A DNA stretch of 64,000 bases from Diadema setosum (GCF_964275005.1 NC_092705.1:8482641-8546640), one strand, 5' to 3'; shown: positions 42,761-55,147, numbered from the stretch's first letter. The notes: generated from the sequence alone by a model not told the origin. Translations and numbers: made by a program.

Positions 42761-43725
42761 ATAATGTAAAAGTGATTTTTGCTAGTGTTTTTCTTCAGAT
42801 TATTATATACTTGGATTATTCGCCCACAATAAAAGGTCCCGCGAGACAGACACTGCGTACATTAAGCCCCGTGATGTATCGCCAGTTGTAGCATGGAGTG
42901 GATTTTCTTATGCCGTATATACCCCCGGAGATTAGGACACTACAGTAAGAATCCTCAACCCACTAGCTATCTTCAGTCGCAGTACCATTGTCAGTTTGGT
43001 AGTGAGTAGGTTGAAGTGTTGAAGCGTTGGAATTTCCGCATGATCTCGAAGGACAGAAGGACACAAAGCCAATCAATTCAAGAGATTCGGTGAAATTTGA
43101 TTTATTCAGTGCCCTGCAGAAATATCATTTTGATCACTTACTGGATCTTCCGTGGTGTGATAAGTCACTAGACTTGGTGTTTTATAAATTAGCATTCATA
43201 CTTTATTTCACGTACTACTTGCTTTGTGAAGATTAAATCAACCATCATGATCTCAACATATCATGTTCGAATAGAGAATTTGTTATGAACATCCACCCAC
43301 TTTGGACTTCGTGAACACAAAGTCTAAGTTTAATTCCTTGCCTTACTTGACCAACGCGTCCAAGTTCTTTTTTTTTTTTTTATTGAAATTCATTACAGCC
43401 AATCAGCCATAAAGGTCAAGAAATACATGCAACATGCAAACATAAATACAATGTGTTCTGATCACGTGAATGATGAACTTGTACTTTGGGCCAAATAACA
43501 ATGTACAATGAAATATCACGCGAATCTCCATCATCCAAATGAGTCCCAATTAGTTATTTTCTGCCACCAACTATTAAGTGTAAAAAGTGCTTAAAAAGGT
43601 TAGCACATCTAACATAGATGGCAATGATAGAAAAGACCCTTAAAACACAAAACTAGAAACACCACCGATGGTGATGAATACCCCAGCATATTACTTCCGT
43701 GGTGACTGGTGATACATTGCCGTGA
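42761..43725. other. No gene seen
   Basis: A 69-codon plus-strand open frame at 43027-43236 has no recognisable features. A poly-T run lies near 43371. Nothing else is identifiable. Confidence 0.4.
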
Positions 43726-43729
43726 ATAA

Positions 43730-45150
43730 TATACAGTAACTACTGTGCTGTTACCATGGCAACATACTTTCCGCTACTCACTCCGGAAAGATATCATGTC
43801 TTGCACAATGTTACATTAAAATCGCCACAGGTGGCAAATTTCTTCCGACTCCCTTACAGATTGGAGAAATTCCTAATTTGCAGAGGTTTTCCTTCTTCTT
43901 TTTTTTTTCCTTATTTGGGGGCATAGTGCACTCCTAATATTCCACGACAATGCAATTTCCGCTACTCTTACAGATTTGTCCTTCTTAAGTTCACCAAGAG
44001 TACCAAATTTGGTTGGAATCGCTGAGAAACTGAAGAAGACTAGTTCCATCGGCAAGGCTTTTGTTCCTGATTTTAGGAGCCATGTTGCCCTGTTACCGTG
44101 ACAACGCATTTCAGCTACTCTTAAAGATTTGTCCCACACGACAGCCAATTTTATATCACAGTCACCATGTGTGCCAAATTTCTTCTTAATCGCATGAAAA
44201 ACTGGAGAAGAATTCCAACCTACGAGGCCTTAACCGTATGCCCCCCCCCCCCCCCAAAAAAAAAAAAAAAAATGCAACGGGACCCGCCGCAACGATAACT
44301 TTAAAAATAGTGAAGCAATCAAAATACAGTTTCTGGGTATGAGACTCTGGATGAGGTTCATCTGATTGATGATTTCATAGAAATATGTTCTTCTTTCACA
44401 ATCACGCAATTATTTTGTACCTCGGTGAGTGCTTTCGCTTCCTGCTTCCTCAGACTGCGTCGTATGAAACTATAAATTTTGTTACTCACATCTTACAGAA
44501 AACCCCATCCAATTTACCTCATTGGTCAAAGAGAAATGAGGAGTTTTGTTGAGCATGTAAGGAATCCCTACCCTCCAAGTTCTGTAAATTGCATTCACAC
44601 ATTAATATGCAGTTCCAAGAGCATAAGCGCTAAACTTAGAAGAATCAGACCCATGACATGCTTTATAACGATCCACATTTCTCTGTGACCACCAAACCTA
44701 AATGAATGGAGTTTTCTGCAAAATATAGGTAAGATGTTATATTAGATCCTGAAGTAGCTTTTAGACAGTTTGATCATATTGGAAATTATTAATGTGAAAA
44801 TCTTTTCTTTTTTTTTTGGGGGGGGGGGGGACACTGTACTTATTAAGGGACCAGTAAAATGGCAAGGCAATTTCCAGCAGGTTTCTCTTGAAAAAAAAAA
44901 AAAAAAATGTGCTTGTACAGCTTTACATCGTGGCTTTTCATGTGTGCTGAGTGTGTTCGGTCTGCATGCCTTTTACCTGATTGGGGGCTGTAATGTGCTG
45001 TTACCATTGCTGTAACTTTTCCGCTACTATTGGAACTGTGTCTTGCACAATAAATTTTACTTTACGTTGATTAGCATGTGTGCCAAACTTTAGTTTGAAT
45101 CACTTGAAAACTGGAAAAGTAGTGCAATGCGCATCATTTGCAACAGATCG
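43730..45150. repeat. Degenerate tandem repeats (GCTACTC / TGTGTGCCAAATTT units)
   Basis: Units of about 155-185 bp share TGTTACCRTGRCAACR, TTTCCGCTACTC, TTTGTCCTGCACAA-like, CACCATGTGTGCCAAATTT and AAACTGGAGAAG segments, near 43745, 43925, 44085 and 44990. Between 44240 and 44900 the pattern is lost to poly-C/A, poly-T/G and other sequence. The two-part architecture recalls 16700-17460. Confidence 0.65.
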
Positions 45151-45954
45151 ACCGACCGCACTCCCTCAAAGCCCCTTCAAATTTCCTTTGGCAGGGGTTT
45201 AAAAAAACCAAAAACATCATACTCGCATTCAGATATCTTGCAATAAGTGTGCTGTTCTTTGATCAGACACCAAACAAAATAAAACGCCTAATTCTGTCTT
45301 CAAATTATACAACTACACAATACACAAATGATTTTTTTTTTTTTACAATATCCATTTCGCTCTCCGTTGCGCCTCCTGTCAATTTCCAAAGTTATAACAC
45401 GGATCACGAATATCTTCTTACGAAACTATGCAACTGCAAATATCATCAAATATATATAGATGAATGCAACATCAGCTTTCTGACTACTCCCAATAAAAAA
45501 TGACAACATAGCTCTCACATACCTGCAGAACTGCTGGTTTTTACTCTAAGTTGTACAACATGATATACATTAGAAAAATAAGCCAAAAAACACGATTATA
45601 TCATATAAAACACGATTGTAGTTAGGCGATGATAAAAATGTAAAATATTAGCCAAAAAGGTTCGCCGGAAGTACTGTACAGTTTCAAAGCATACCCGATG
45701 GTGTTTGCTGCGTACTCTTTTTAAGAGATTATCGATAATCAACAAATCGGTCCACAGCACTCTCCACCGATCTTCTGCCCTAGAGTGAGTCGTACCCAAT
45801 CTTAAGGCACGATCGATTATCACATATTGCTCTATTATGCCCTCTTCTGATTTGAGAGGGCGTTATAGGAATAACAGTCGTATGCACATAGGCCTACTAT
45901 TGAAATTACTTTACACTTTTGATCTAAAATACTCGAAAACAAATCATTTTCCTG

Positions 45955-46100
45955 GCAAATTTATTTATTTATTTATATGTTTTATTTTCACAGGATGGTT
46001 CCGTCAGTGGGTTAAACACTTTTGTTCTTGGAAGCCCTGCATGAACACATACATACAAATAAACACATAATAATTATACAATACCAACATTAAGTTTGCA
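45955..46100 (-). mobile_element. Retrotransposon-like 3' end with (AAAT)n tail
   Basis: On the minus strand the sequence ends GTGAAAATAAAACATATAAATAAATAAAT, in the style of the element ending near 50575. No coding part is recognised with confidence. Confidence 0.4.
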
Positions 46101-46284
46101 GTATCAAATCTGTATATGACTTAATACTATATAACTAATATATATTAAACTCAAAATTTAACAAAAAATTAACGAATTACATCCTCCTATCCTTAAATTG
46201 CCCCTACCTCAGAAAAAAACAAACAAGAAAACAGAACTATACATGGGCACAGTAAAGTGCCCTCCAAAATTGGGCTGAGAATGA

Positions 46285-46340
46285 ATGTTTGGATGGAAAG
46301 GCACGTTTGGATGGAAAGGCATGTTTGTTAGAAAGGCACG
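46285..46340. repeat. Three-copy ~18-bp tandem repeat
   Basis: TGTTTGGATGGAAAGGCAC-like units repeat consecutively; the third has diverged. No function is evident. Confidence 0.75.
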
Positions 46341-46713
46341 TTTTTTGATAGACCCTTTCGATATATTTTGCCAGCAAATTCGAACTGTTGAAAGATAAAT
46401 TGTGAGCTCTTCTGAGAATTGTTTTGATTTGGTGCACGATGCTTTAACAGGCATTCCGCAAGTCTACGATTAGATTGGTCTTTTTACGTCCGCTTTCATG
46501 TACACTACTATATACGTACTCTCGCTAATTTCCTGGTGAGGTCAAGATGTCAATTTTAAAACAACACTTGAACATTTCAATAGATCAATGGACATTTTAT
46601 TCTCCTCTGATGCTTCTGTGAGATTTATATCGGCAGCTCATGCAATGTCACATGCGTTCATTTCACTGTCACGACATACACTTACATTTACTTAAATTGA
46701 CGCCAGCATTGCG

Positions 46714-47889
46714 TCACAGTCTGGCCTCACTGAGGGCGTTCTGACTTTCACGCCGCAGAGGTTTCGTGAAAGATCGGGAACTCGCCGAGGAATCACGGTC
46801 GCTGCTCCGACGGACGTTGAACCGCTGCAGCAGGCGGGACGGTTGCGGGATTTTTCCCCAACGTCCCCGGAGCATGTGGCCGATGACGATCCTGATCTTG
46901 GGGTGCTTCGATCCGTAGATCACAGGATTGAGGCAGCTGTCCACAACCAATAGCGGGCCCACGAACGACAGGGACCGCAGCGCCGCGTCGAGCCGATGTC
47001 CCTGTAGGAAAGTGATGGCCAAGAGCACACATGCATAGGGACAGATGGACAGGGTGAAGCAGCTGATCACGCACAGCATATTCATCGTAATTTTGAACTC
47101 GATAATTGACTGGCGTTCCACCCTTGACATGTCCCGTTTAGTGGTTAAAGAATTCTCCGATGCTCGTCTCTTTGCAGCTGAAAAGACACTCTTCCTTACA
47201 CGCCTTAAAATCAGCCAATAGCTAACCATGTTTATAACAAAAATTACAAAAACCGACACTGCGACGACATAAATGAGAGGTTTTGCGCTCGGCTTCTGAA
47301 ATTCACAGATGCAGAATCGACTGACGGTGTCGTATCCTATGCAACCATTTCCCGTTGCTTCCAAAGCTGCCAACGCGATGGGCGGCATGAGCCAGGATAA
47401 GATAGCAGTACCGACCATAATCTTCGTGGAAAAGAGTCGGTTGTAAGTCTTCCTCGATCTAGTGATGAGGACGCAGCGATTGAGGCCGATCGCCATGATG
47501 GTGATGACGCTGGTGGAAACTGACACGATGTTGAGGGCGGCTATCATGTTGCAAATCCACATGGGAAGCGGCCACTCGTTCTTGCCGATCATCCCCGGGA
47601 TTTGTGGCGGCTGCACCAGGCACACCAGCATGTCGCTGGCACTCAGACTCACGATGAAGATGTTGTCCTTGGTCTGTAGTTTCCTGGAGAGAGCGATTGC
47701 TACCAGTATGAAGACATTCCCAGTCACGCCTATCAGGGCCATCACAGAGAGGGCGCTAGCCATGGCAATGTCCACAGCCGAATGGTAGCTATGTGTTTCA
47801 TTAGCCATGCTCTCTTCTGACAAGGTGATCATCGTATTTTCTTCGCTTGGTAGCGCGAAATTCAGAGTTGTCACTTGACCTCCATCCAT
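46714..47889 (-). CDS. Orphan rhodopsin-class (class A) GPCR, 391 aa, intact
   Basis: Predicted seven-pass receptor of unknown ligand, distantly related to the one at 30205-31251. The start at 47889 (MDGGQVTTLNFALP) is preferred over an in-frame upstream ATG because a strong acceptor (TTTGTATTCTTCAG|GG) lies at 47902, so upstream codons are probably intronic. The N-terminus has an NET glycosylation site (Asn30). TM1 has TGNVFILV (Asn58), TM2 SASD (Asp86), and TM3 starts at Cys113. The DRY position reads NRC (137-139), TM6 has SICPY, and TM7 ends NPVIYG (321-326), followed by SKHPKIR and LRGRWGKIPQPSRLL as in the paralogue. The long C-terminal tail is Ser/Arg-rich, suiting phosphorylation. Base composition is more GC-rich than the flanks, as expected for maintained coding sequence. 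Shared tail motifs support a common local family. Confidence 0.92.
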   Translation of the reverse strand: MDGGQVTTLNFALPSEENTMITLSEESMANETHSYHSAVDIAMASALSVMALIGVTGNVFILVAIALSRKLQTKDNIFIVSLSASDMLVCLVQPPQIPGMIGKNEWPLPMWICNMIAALNIVSVSTSVITIMAIGLNRCVLITRSRKTYNRLFSTKIMVGTAILSWLMPPIALAALEATGNGCIGYDTVSRFCICEFQKPSAKPLIYVVAVSVFVIFVINMVSYWLILRRVRKSVFSAAKRRASENSLTTKRDMSRVERQSIIEFKITMNMLCVISCFTLSICPYACVLLAITFLQGHRLDAALRSLSFVGPLLVVDSCLNPVIYGSKHPKIRIVIGHMLRGRWGKIPQPSRLLQRFNVRRSSDRDSSASSRSFTKPLRRESQNALSEARL

Positions 47890-47901
47890 TTTTCGTGATC
47901 C

Positions 47902-50560
47902 CTGAAGAATACAAAGTAAAGTGGTTAAAATTATCATTTACAAAAATATCCATGAAATACAGAATCAATGTCTGCCCTTTTATCCCTCCATTGTTAACCT
48001 GACAAGTAGTAATCCTCACATCATCGTGGTCAATTTTAGTTTTCCTGTAGTCAAATGAGTAACTTTTTATTTCTGTCCATTCCAAACAGCCATAGATATT
48101 ACATTTTGACGAGAAGAAATAACAACATGAGAAGATTTGATCATTCTTTATACGGAATTTTAGTAAATATGAATAAACAGTTACACACGCTTTCAAACAA
48201 TAAACCGACAACAGCCAAGAAAATCGATGATGCATTATTACATTAGATCATATTCGGATTGTTTAATTTAGGAAATACATCTTGCTTTTGCCCCGTTTCG
48301 TGTGTATGCAAGAAGATATTGTTCAAGCGGATTAATGTGGGAAGAATTCGACACGCAGCACCATCCTGGTAGTAGGGACCGACGGCAGGCAGCCTCGCTC
48401 TCTACCGCTAGTTATGTTACCGCCGTTACAGCCATTAGCTTTCATAAGGCCATGAGCAACCAACCATCAGACGAAATGCCTACTTAACACCTAACTGTAA
48501 ATTCAACAGGACAAAAACACATCTCAGGGTATATCAAGCAAATGACGAATATAGATAACAGCGGAATGCTCCAGGAATGAGTTTACGGCCAGTAAACGTG
48601 ATGTACGTGGAATGACGCTTAATCATCATCATTATCACCATCATCGTCATAATCATAATCATAAATGTCTTGCTAATGTGAGCTGGTGAATCTTGTTTTT
48701 CTGACGATGAAGTGCAATTACATGAAACAGATATGACTTTAAATCTGTGATGAATATACCATTATAAAAATGATTCTAAATACATGGATTAGCGAAGCTA
48801 AGGTCTGATTAAAATCAGCAGAAGTTAACATCGATTTGGCTTTTAAAGAATCTGTCACACCACAGCTTAGAACGAAACGTCAAAATCACCTTTTCCGTCT
48901 ACGACAGCTAGGCAAAGAGAGAGAGAGAGAGAGAGAAAGTAGTGAAACTTTGCAGTTTCCACTTTTCCCTCGAGTTGAGAAATAGGCGCTTTTGCGGAAG
49001 AAGTAAATCCCTATCAACACAGCCCCGTCTGAATTGTGTGTGTGCACAGCTTCTAATATCCAAGTTCAGTGTTGTGCATGGTACTGGACGGTTACGATGT
49101 GCACTCGAGAAATACTGTTTTGTGAATAACGGGAAATAACTATAATGCACTCTATGTTTCGAAACATCCCTCCTTACGATGACACGAATGATTTATGTGG
49201 TCATGATCTAGACTTGATGGTTTAAGACGTGCTTCGTAGAATATTTCTACGTTTTTATGTGAATGTCACGACCAATGATGATTTCTTTTGCGACTTATTG
49301 TATCGAAGGATAATAAGAATCAGTATTAAATCATAAAATATCAGATCTTTTTACCTTTTTATATGCCAACAAACTGACAAGGGTAGAGCAGTAAGCGAAT
49401 TATAGTCAAATTCGCTTTTAAGTGTCATTATAACTGATTGTTTAGGAAAAGTAAGTGCACGCTACAAAGAAAGAGCAAGTTTTCGTTTAAATAAGTGAAA
49501 CCTATATGATTAACTTTTACTTCATTCCTGTTATTTCAGTAACTTGAGCAGGGAGCGAGGTGTCCCTTTAAATGAGCTCGATTACTCTCAAAACACACTC
49601 GAACAACCCGAATGTTGTTTCGAACCATCCCAGTAATTGATGAGTTAATGGCTATCTCATAAATTGTTTGCACATAGGGGAGTGCAAGGTCGTACTTCAT
49701 CACGTACTGATGTCACAATACATGATTGTATCACGCGATTGAGTTGAAGTCGAAAGAGCTGCAGAAGTTTCGCCGTTCCGATAAAGCTGCCTTTCATAAA
49801 AAGATCGATACAAATCACAGGATTGTGTTCTTTTCTGAGATGTATTATTACTAAAACTTTTTCCTTTTCTTGTTGGCCAAATTCGGGTGTATCCCCACCA
49901 GTAGACCGGTTCTGCAATGTACTCAGATTATCTGCATGCTTTGCTCACAAAAGTTGCCCTTTACAACCACAAAGCTTGCCCTGTTTAGCAACAACTAAGT
50001 GAAGTTCCTGGAGGGAGCTAGTGAATGAAATGCTTCGTTTCTAAACCGCAAGAAAAGAAACAACCATAACCTGTAATAAATTGCAGAAACGGTATGTTAC
50101 TGGCCTAAGCCCCCATATTAGTTCCGTCGCCGGTTTGAGAACAGAAAGCTCAAGAAAATAATATGCAAGAAGACGGATTATTGTTTCAGAGTTGTCAGCA
50201 TCTCTTATAAAGCTGTAAGGAAGAATTCATCAATCGATCGTTCCGATGCATCACACATCATCATTTACATTTTGTTTGCAGATCTCTTTAGAAATAAGAC
50301 GTTTTAATTTATAGTGCGCAATCCATTTTATGGTATCCTAAGGGTACATGCATGCAGCCGACATTTTTTTTCTTACTTTTCTTACTCTCTGTGCAATGAT
50401 ATTAAGCCTGTTGTATTGTACTTTACACAGTGCAAGTATAGAAAGATTTCTATAACTGTTTTAGCTTGTGTACCAGAGGCTAAACCTTTTACAGTCCGTC
50501 CAGTGTTTTTTGATGGTTTACCCTGTTTTGAGGGTGCTCAATCCGAATGTGGATGATATA
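47902..50560. other. Upstream region of the third receptor; no gene recognised
   Basis: A 5' exon of the receptor at 46714-47889 is expected here, but none could be placed. Contains an (ATC)n tract (48619-48665) and a (GA)n tract (48915-48937). Small open frames lack recognisable features. Confidence 0.4.
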
Positions 50561-50564
50561 CTTT

Positions 50565-50850
50565 ATTGTAATCCCGTTTGTTTGTTTATTCATTTATTCA
50601 CTGTAAAATCACAAAGTAACAATAATACAATACAATTGGAACATATTATAACTGAAGATACACGGATAGATTGCCCTACTCAGCTCGGCCTTCGTGGCCG
50701 TGCTGGTCTTCCGAGGGGTCCAACTTCACGTGAAAAAGTAAAATAATCGAAACTCCATACAATAAAACTAATTATAAACACACACTTACCTACACATAAT
50801 AGTATCATACAAACAAAGTACAATTCATCAGTACATCAACTCAAACAACA
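50565..50850 (-). mobile_element. Non-LTR retrotransposon 3' end
   Basis: On the minus strand GGAAGACCAGCACGGCCACG continues as AAGGCCGAGCTGAGTAGGGC. It leads into an AT-rich stretch ending GTGAATAAATGAATAAACAAAC, a typical short LINE 3' UTR. Only the 3' end is present. Confidence 0.5.
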
Positions 50851-51069
50851 TTACAAAAAAACTCGTGAAAATGTTACCCCTCCCATCCCGACTTCCAATA
50901 TTATACCATCCCCCACCAACAGCCCTCTCCATGTAACATAATCATTAACATAATATAGGGATACTTAAGGGTTAAATCCGAAATTCCTTATATTTCCTAA
51001 TAAGTGAATAATGAATAGAGAAATGATAAATTAACAAATTTAACAGATTTGGTGGTTTAATCTATTTCG

Positions 51070-51790
51070 AGCGTTATGAATCTGAATCCGAATGAGACAT
51101 TAACTCTTTTGCCTTGCTGAGGGGTTTGAGATATGCCAGATGACCACCAAAAAAAAAAATGGATTTTGGTAAATCCTTCAAAAAAAGAAAGGATGAATAG
51201 ATTGAAAACAACTTGATGGTTTTACCCAATTTCGAGGATGCTGAATCCGAATCTGGTTGATGCAATCCTTGCATCCTTGATCATTTGAGATGTTTAAGAT
51301 GGCCACCCAAATGGCCGGATGCACATCACGAGACCGACACCCACGAGTCATACAGCTCACGAGTCATACAACCCATGAGTTATACAGCTCACGCGAGCCA
51401 TAAATAGCCCATGCGTTCGAAACTAAGCTAAGCTTTCCTTTTCTTCGTGATTTTTTTTCTCTTTTTTGTTCTTATTTCAATCATTGCTATACACTGTTAC
51501 TGAATCTATGTTTCGTTCTGTTATATTGTATACATGCATGGACTTGCAGAATAACAGCCGATGGCTGACATTGGCTGAGCAAGTTTCCTTTTTATTACCG
51601 TGTTGAAATAAAATGAAAATGAAATGAAATGAAATGAAGGCCCTCGAGACCGACACATTTTAAGCCTAGTGATGAACTCATGGGCTTTATTTGCCTAGTG
51701 TCAAACTCATGGGCTGTATGATTCGTTAGCTGTATGACTCATGGACCTGTTTTCAATGTCGAACTCGTGGGATGACCCCAAATAGCCATC
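51070..51790. repeat. Inverted (C)ACGAGTCATACAG minisatellite arms with a retrotransposon tail between them
   Basis: The left arm (51335-51410) has direct copies of CACGAGTCATACAGCT and variants. The right arm (51670-51760) has the inverted ACTCATGGGCTGTATGA forms. GAGACCGACAC occurs beside both arms. Two ~140-bp units with GAATCCGAAT cores precede the left arm (51080, 51245). A plus-strand LINE-like 3' end with (GAAAT)n tail lies between the arms at about 51432-51638. Confidence 0.65.
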
Positions 51791-52054
51791 TAAATTTTTG
51801 AAATCTTGAGCGGTTAAAATGTCAGTTCAGTTTATTCGGAAGGTATATGCAAAAGGTATATCGAGAAGTAAATGGTACACAACATGATAGTGGCCGTTTT
51901 GGTCTCCTCACTTCCACCTGTTACATTCTTACCTCAGACATTTTCGTTGTTATTTTTCTGACATTTTGGTTTCTATTTCTTCTCCTCTTACATTATTCTT
52001 CATGCGTCTTAAACGTTACCTCTTGCATTTTTACCTATGGGATCTGACCCCTTA

Positions 52055-52310
52055 AGTGGCGGATGTGGGGGTGCATCAAGCCCGCCTCCCTTTAATTTTC
52101 GGAAAATAAAAGAAATAAAACGAAAAAATGGCGTGCGCCCCTTTAATTTTCGATTGTACTGGAACTAGAAAATTGAAAAAAAAATGGACGGGAGCCTTTT
52201 TTTTTTTTTTTTTTTGCTGGCCAACTGATTAAACCCGAAAGTGGCACTAGATTTTTTTTTGCCCCCCCCCCCCCCCCCTTTACAGAATTCCTGGATCCGC
52301 TCCTGCCCTT
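52055..52310. mobile_element. Dispersed repeat with GGCGGAT / GGATCCGC ends, copy 1
   Basis: Starts AAGTGGCGGATGTGGGGG and ends GGAATTC-like CAGAATTCCTGGATCCGCTC. The interior has CCCCTTTAATTTTCGATTGTA and TGATTAAACCCGAAAGTGGCA. A second copy lies at 55235-55515 with the same order. It is probably a MITE-like element; homopolymers make its ends unclear. Confidence 0.6.
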
Positions 52311-52517
52311 ACAGTGTATGTATGCGGTTGAAACGTGAGGAACAGTCAGGTAACGCCTGTCTTGCTGTTGTGAGATGGTGCAACTCTAAAGAGCAGTGGC
52401 ATTTTTAGTTGCATAATGAAACATAAAAAGAATGAATTAAATGAATGTATACCATTTGGATTATTATGTTAGCTGTCAAACAAACAAACAAACAAACAAA
52501 TAAAAAAGCTTTGAATT

Positions 52518-52524
<7 letters not shown>

Positions 52525-52551
<27 letters not shown>
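52525..52551. repeat. (GA)n microsatellite
   Basis: Thirteen or more GA units. Confidence 0.95.
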
Positions 52552-52553
<2 letters not shown>

Positions 52554-52591
52554 TGATAAAAATAAAATCTATGGTATATACTTTGATATCA

Positions 52592-52800
52592 CAGCCGGTC
52601 TAGGGCAATTACTCTGAGCAATTACCCGGATTCTTCCCCTGATCCTAACCCTAATCATAATCCAGAACCTAGTCCTAACACTTACCCAAACTCTAACCCT
52701 AAAACCTAACCCTGACCCTAATCTTTACTCTAACCTTATCACTAACCAGTATTTAGCCGAGGGTAATTGCCCTCGGGACGTAATTACCCTGATACGATCA
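52592..52800. mobile_element. Inverted-repeat element with degenerate telomere-like (CCCTAA)n core
   Basis: Ends are TCTAGGGCAATTAC and, inverted, GTAATTGCCC / GTAATTACCCTGA. Between them are about 110 bp of degraded CCTAACCCTAA units (CTAACCCTAAAACCTAACCCTG). The hexamer is the metazoan telomere motif, but the variants and flanking inverted repeats fit an internal tandem-bearing element better than a chromosome end. Confidence 0.7.
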
Positions 52801-53272
52801 CAAATTTTGAATTTGTGATGTGAAGATCTAATTTTGTGCATTATCAGTAGAAGATAGCATGGGATTGGTTTTCGGTAGATCTGATAACAGTAGCCATATC
52901 AAGGACTCCTGCAGATCACGATCTAACGAAATAAAAACAAAACATATTTTCCGATGTGAAAGGCAAACAGAAAAAGTGTTCAGAACAACAAGACTTTGTT
53001 AGTCTCTGTTCGTCTGCTAAACAACAGAAACCTATTTGGCTAGTGGATGAAGTAAATAGTCATTCTGCGCAGCATCGTTGAAATGTTGTATACGTTTTAT
53101 GTTGTACGTTTGCCTATGTCATTATCACCGATGCTGTAGGGCACATAATTTATACTCTAACTCTCGGGTTAAAAAGAGGTGAAACTAGGGGGGAAAGTGC
53201 AAACCACTTTTGTTCAATTTCAGAGAAATCTCACTGTTCTGTGTGTTCGACTTGATTTGTAATTTTGTTACC

Positions 53273-53643
53273 TTAAGGGGATCGTGTAGTTTTGGTTGAT
53301 ACCTAACTTCAGGTTTCTAACATTTTTGGTAAGATAATGAGAACCTTTTATGAAATATGAAAGAGCATGTTATTTCAAGAGGAATTCATCATTTATTTGA
53401 GGAAAACTGGTTTTGAAATGGCTGAGATATATATAAAAAAAAACCCAGAGCGATCCTAATAAAATGTTGGACCTGTGTGCTTTGTTTTTACTTTGTTATT
53501 GTATGTCTCAGCTATTCCAAAACCGATTTTTCATCAAATAAACTGTGTGCTCTGTACTATTTCATTAGTTGTTTCTTGGTATCTCGCAAAAAGTTAAAAG
53601 CCCTATCCTCATCTCCACCAATACTATACCATTCCGTTAAGTC
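53273..53643. mobile_element. Palindromic TTAA-flanked MITE, copy 1
   Basis: Flanked by TTAA on both sides, with ends GGGGATCGTGTAGT and ACTATACCATTCCG. Nearly the whole element folds on itself around CCTAATAAAATGTTGGACC. Related copies lie at 62107-62480, 62740-63010 and 63243-63637. Long open frames in it are incidental. Confidence 0.8.
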
Positions 53644-54099
53644 TCTGAGTGCAGAACAAAGTTTCGCTTTCAATGGGATTTTATACGCCCTCCTGAATAA
53701 CGAAAGGTATTTGTTCCGTCACATCATTGTGCGGAAACTGTGTCAGGGACTACTGCGGGAATTCCCAATAGAAGTGCAAGATCTTTCTGCATCGCATGTT
53801 AAACTGTGATTAGTATCATGTGATCTCGAATCCCCGGATGAATGGAAGGCCAAGCAGCTGGAGACTTTGTGATGGTACACAGCGTATTACATCTTTCCTG
53901 CACTGGTCTATTCACTAGAAAATTTAACCATACCGAGTTATTTTCCAGTAATCTTGACCTAAAGTCCTGTCTCAAGTATGCTTGACATCTGGACTTCTTT
54001 TTTTTTCCCCGACGCCCATTAAATTGTAAAAGTGGTTCGAGTGAATGAAACTATAATAAGGATTGTGCATTTGATACGAGTCTCTCAGCCACTTTAGGT

Positions 54100-54642
54100 T
54101 TGCTTAGAAAACACGGAAGTTTGAATGCTTACTGCCGTTTATATTTCAACCTTTTTCCTCCCCCTCTCTGCCTCCTTTCCTGTGTCTTACCAATTTGGTA
54201 TGTATCACAGTTCATTGTAGCCCTGTCATGCATCTTGCTTTTAGTTTTCCAAGGAGTCTCATCTTGGCCATCTATTCTTCTCCTTCTTATCAACATCTTA
54301 TTATATTCTATTAGTTCATTCTTTATATTGATTTTTGTACTGGTATAATTTTAGTTGGTCAAGATAAACATATCCGTTCTCCGTATAATTCCACGCCTAT
54401 AAAATGAATTCGGGAACCTACATTTTTACAAGCGTTATAGCTTTTATGTAGGCCCCATCATATTACTTGTGGCACCTTCATATCATGATGTGACCATATA
54501 CATTTGTGTTTAGTATTTTTTTAATCTTCAATCAAAATACATGATTGTAAATATTTTGTATACTTACTTGTTGTATTACTGTCAATCATTTTGAAATTTC
54601 ATAGAGAAAGTGGAAATATGAAAATAAATTTGAACTGAACTG
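54100..54642 (+). mobile_element. Non-LTR retrotransposon 3' end with (TGAAC)n tail
   Basis: AT-rich 3' UTR sharing CCCCATCATATTACTTGTGG- and ATTGTAAATATTTTGTATACTTAC-like blocks with 28290-28490 and 35110-35340. It ends GGAAATATGAAAATAAATTT followed by GAACTGAACTGAAC. The reverse transcriptase is missing. Confidence 0.6.
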
Positions 54643-55106
54643 AACATGCCAATTGACATTAACCACACACTTTTTTCTTTCTACTACCGTATTGTGTATG
54701 TGGCCATTAATCTCATTTAATACCTCGTGAAGTCCAAAATATTAACAAGGTATAATAGGGTGATACTGTGGAAGATATCAAAACTCTACGTTTGTATTGT
54801 TTATGATTCTTTTTTTCCCTCAGAAATTAACCGCTTCCCTCAACCGTTTCTAACATGTTTCTGTACTGTAGTAGAAAAAAAAATATAAAACGATAAGAAA
54901 CCAATGGCGGACTTCCTCATTATCGTTAAGCAAGTAACTTGATTCTTCTCCTGTAGTTACCAAGGTACGCTGTAATGAAATACCGTGAAATATTACACGC
55001 AATCAAATCATTTCATTTCCGTGGGTTGAAATTACAGCTTGTACGAACAGTGTACCAGTATTCCAGTATTCGGAGACCAGTAGTACCAGTATTCGGAAAA
55101 CGAATT

Positions 55107-55109
<3 letters not shown>

Positions 55110-55144
<35 letters not shown>
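55110..55144. repeat. (AC)n microsatellite
   Basis: About 17 CA units. Confidence 0.95.

Positions 55145-55147
<3 letters not shown>

Noticed and set aside
52600..52760. Interstitial telomere from chromosome fusion
   Set aside because: The hexamers are heavily degraded, short, and framed by inverted repeats that better fit a mobile element.
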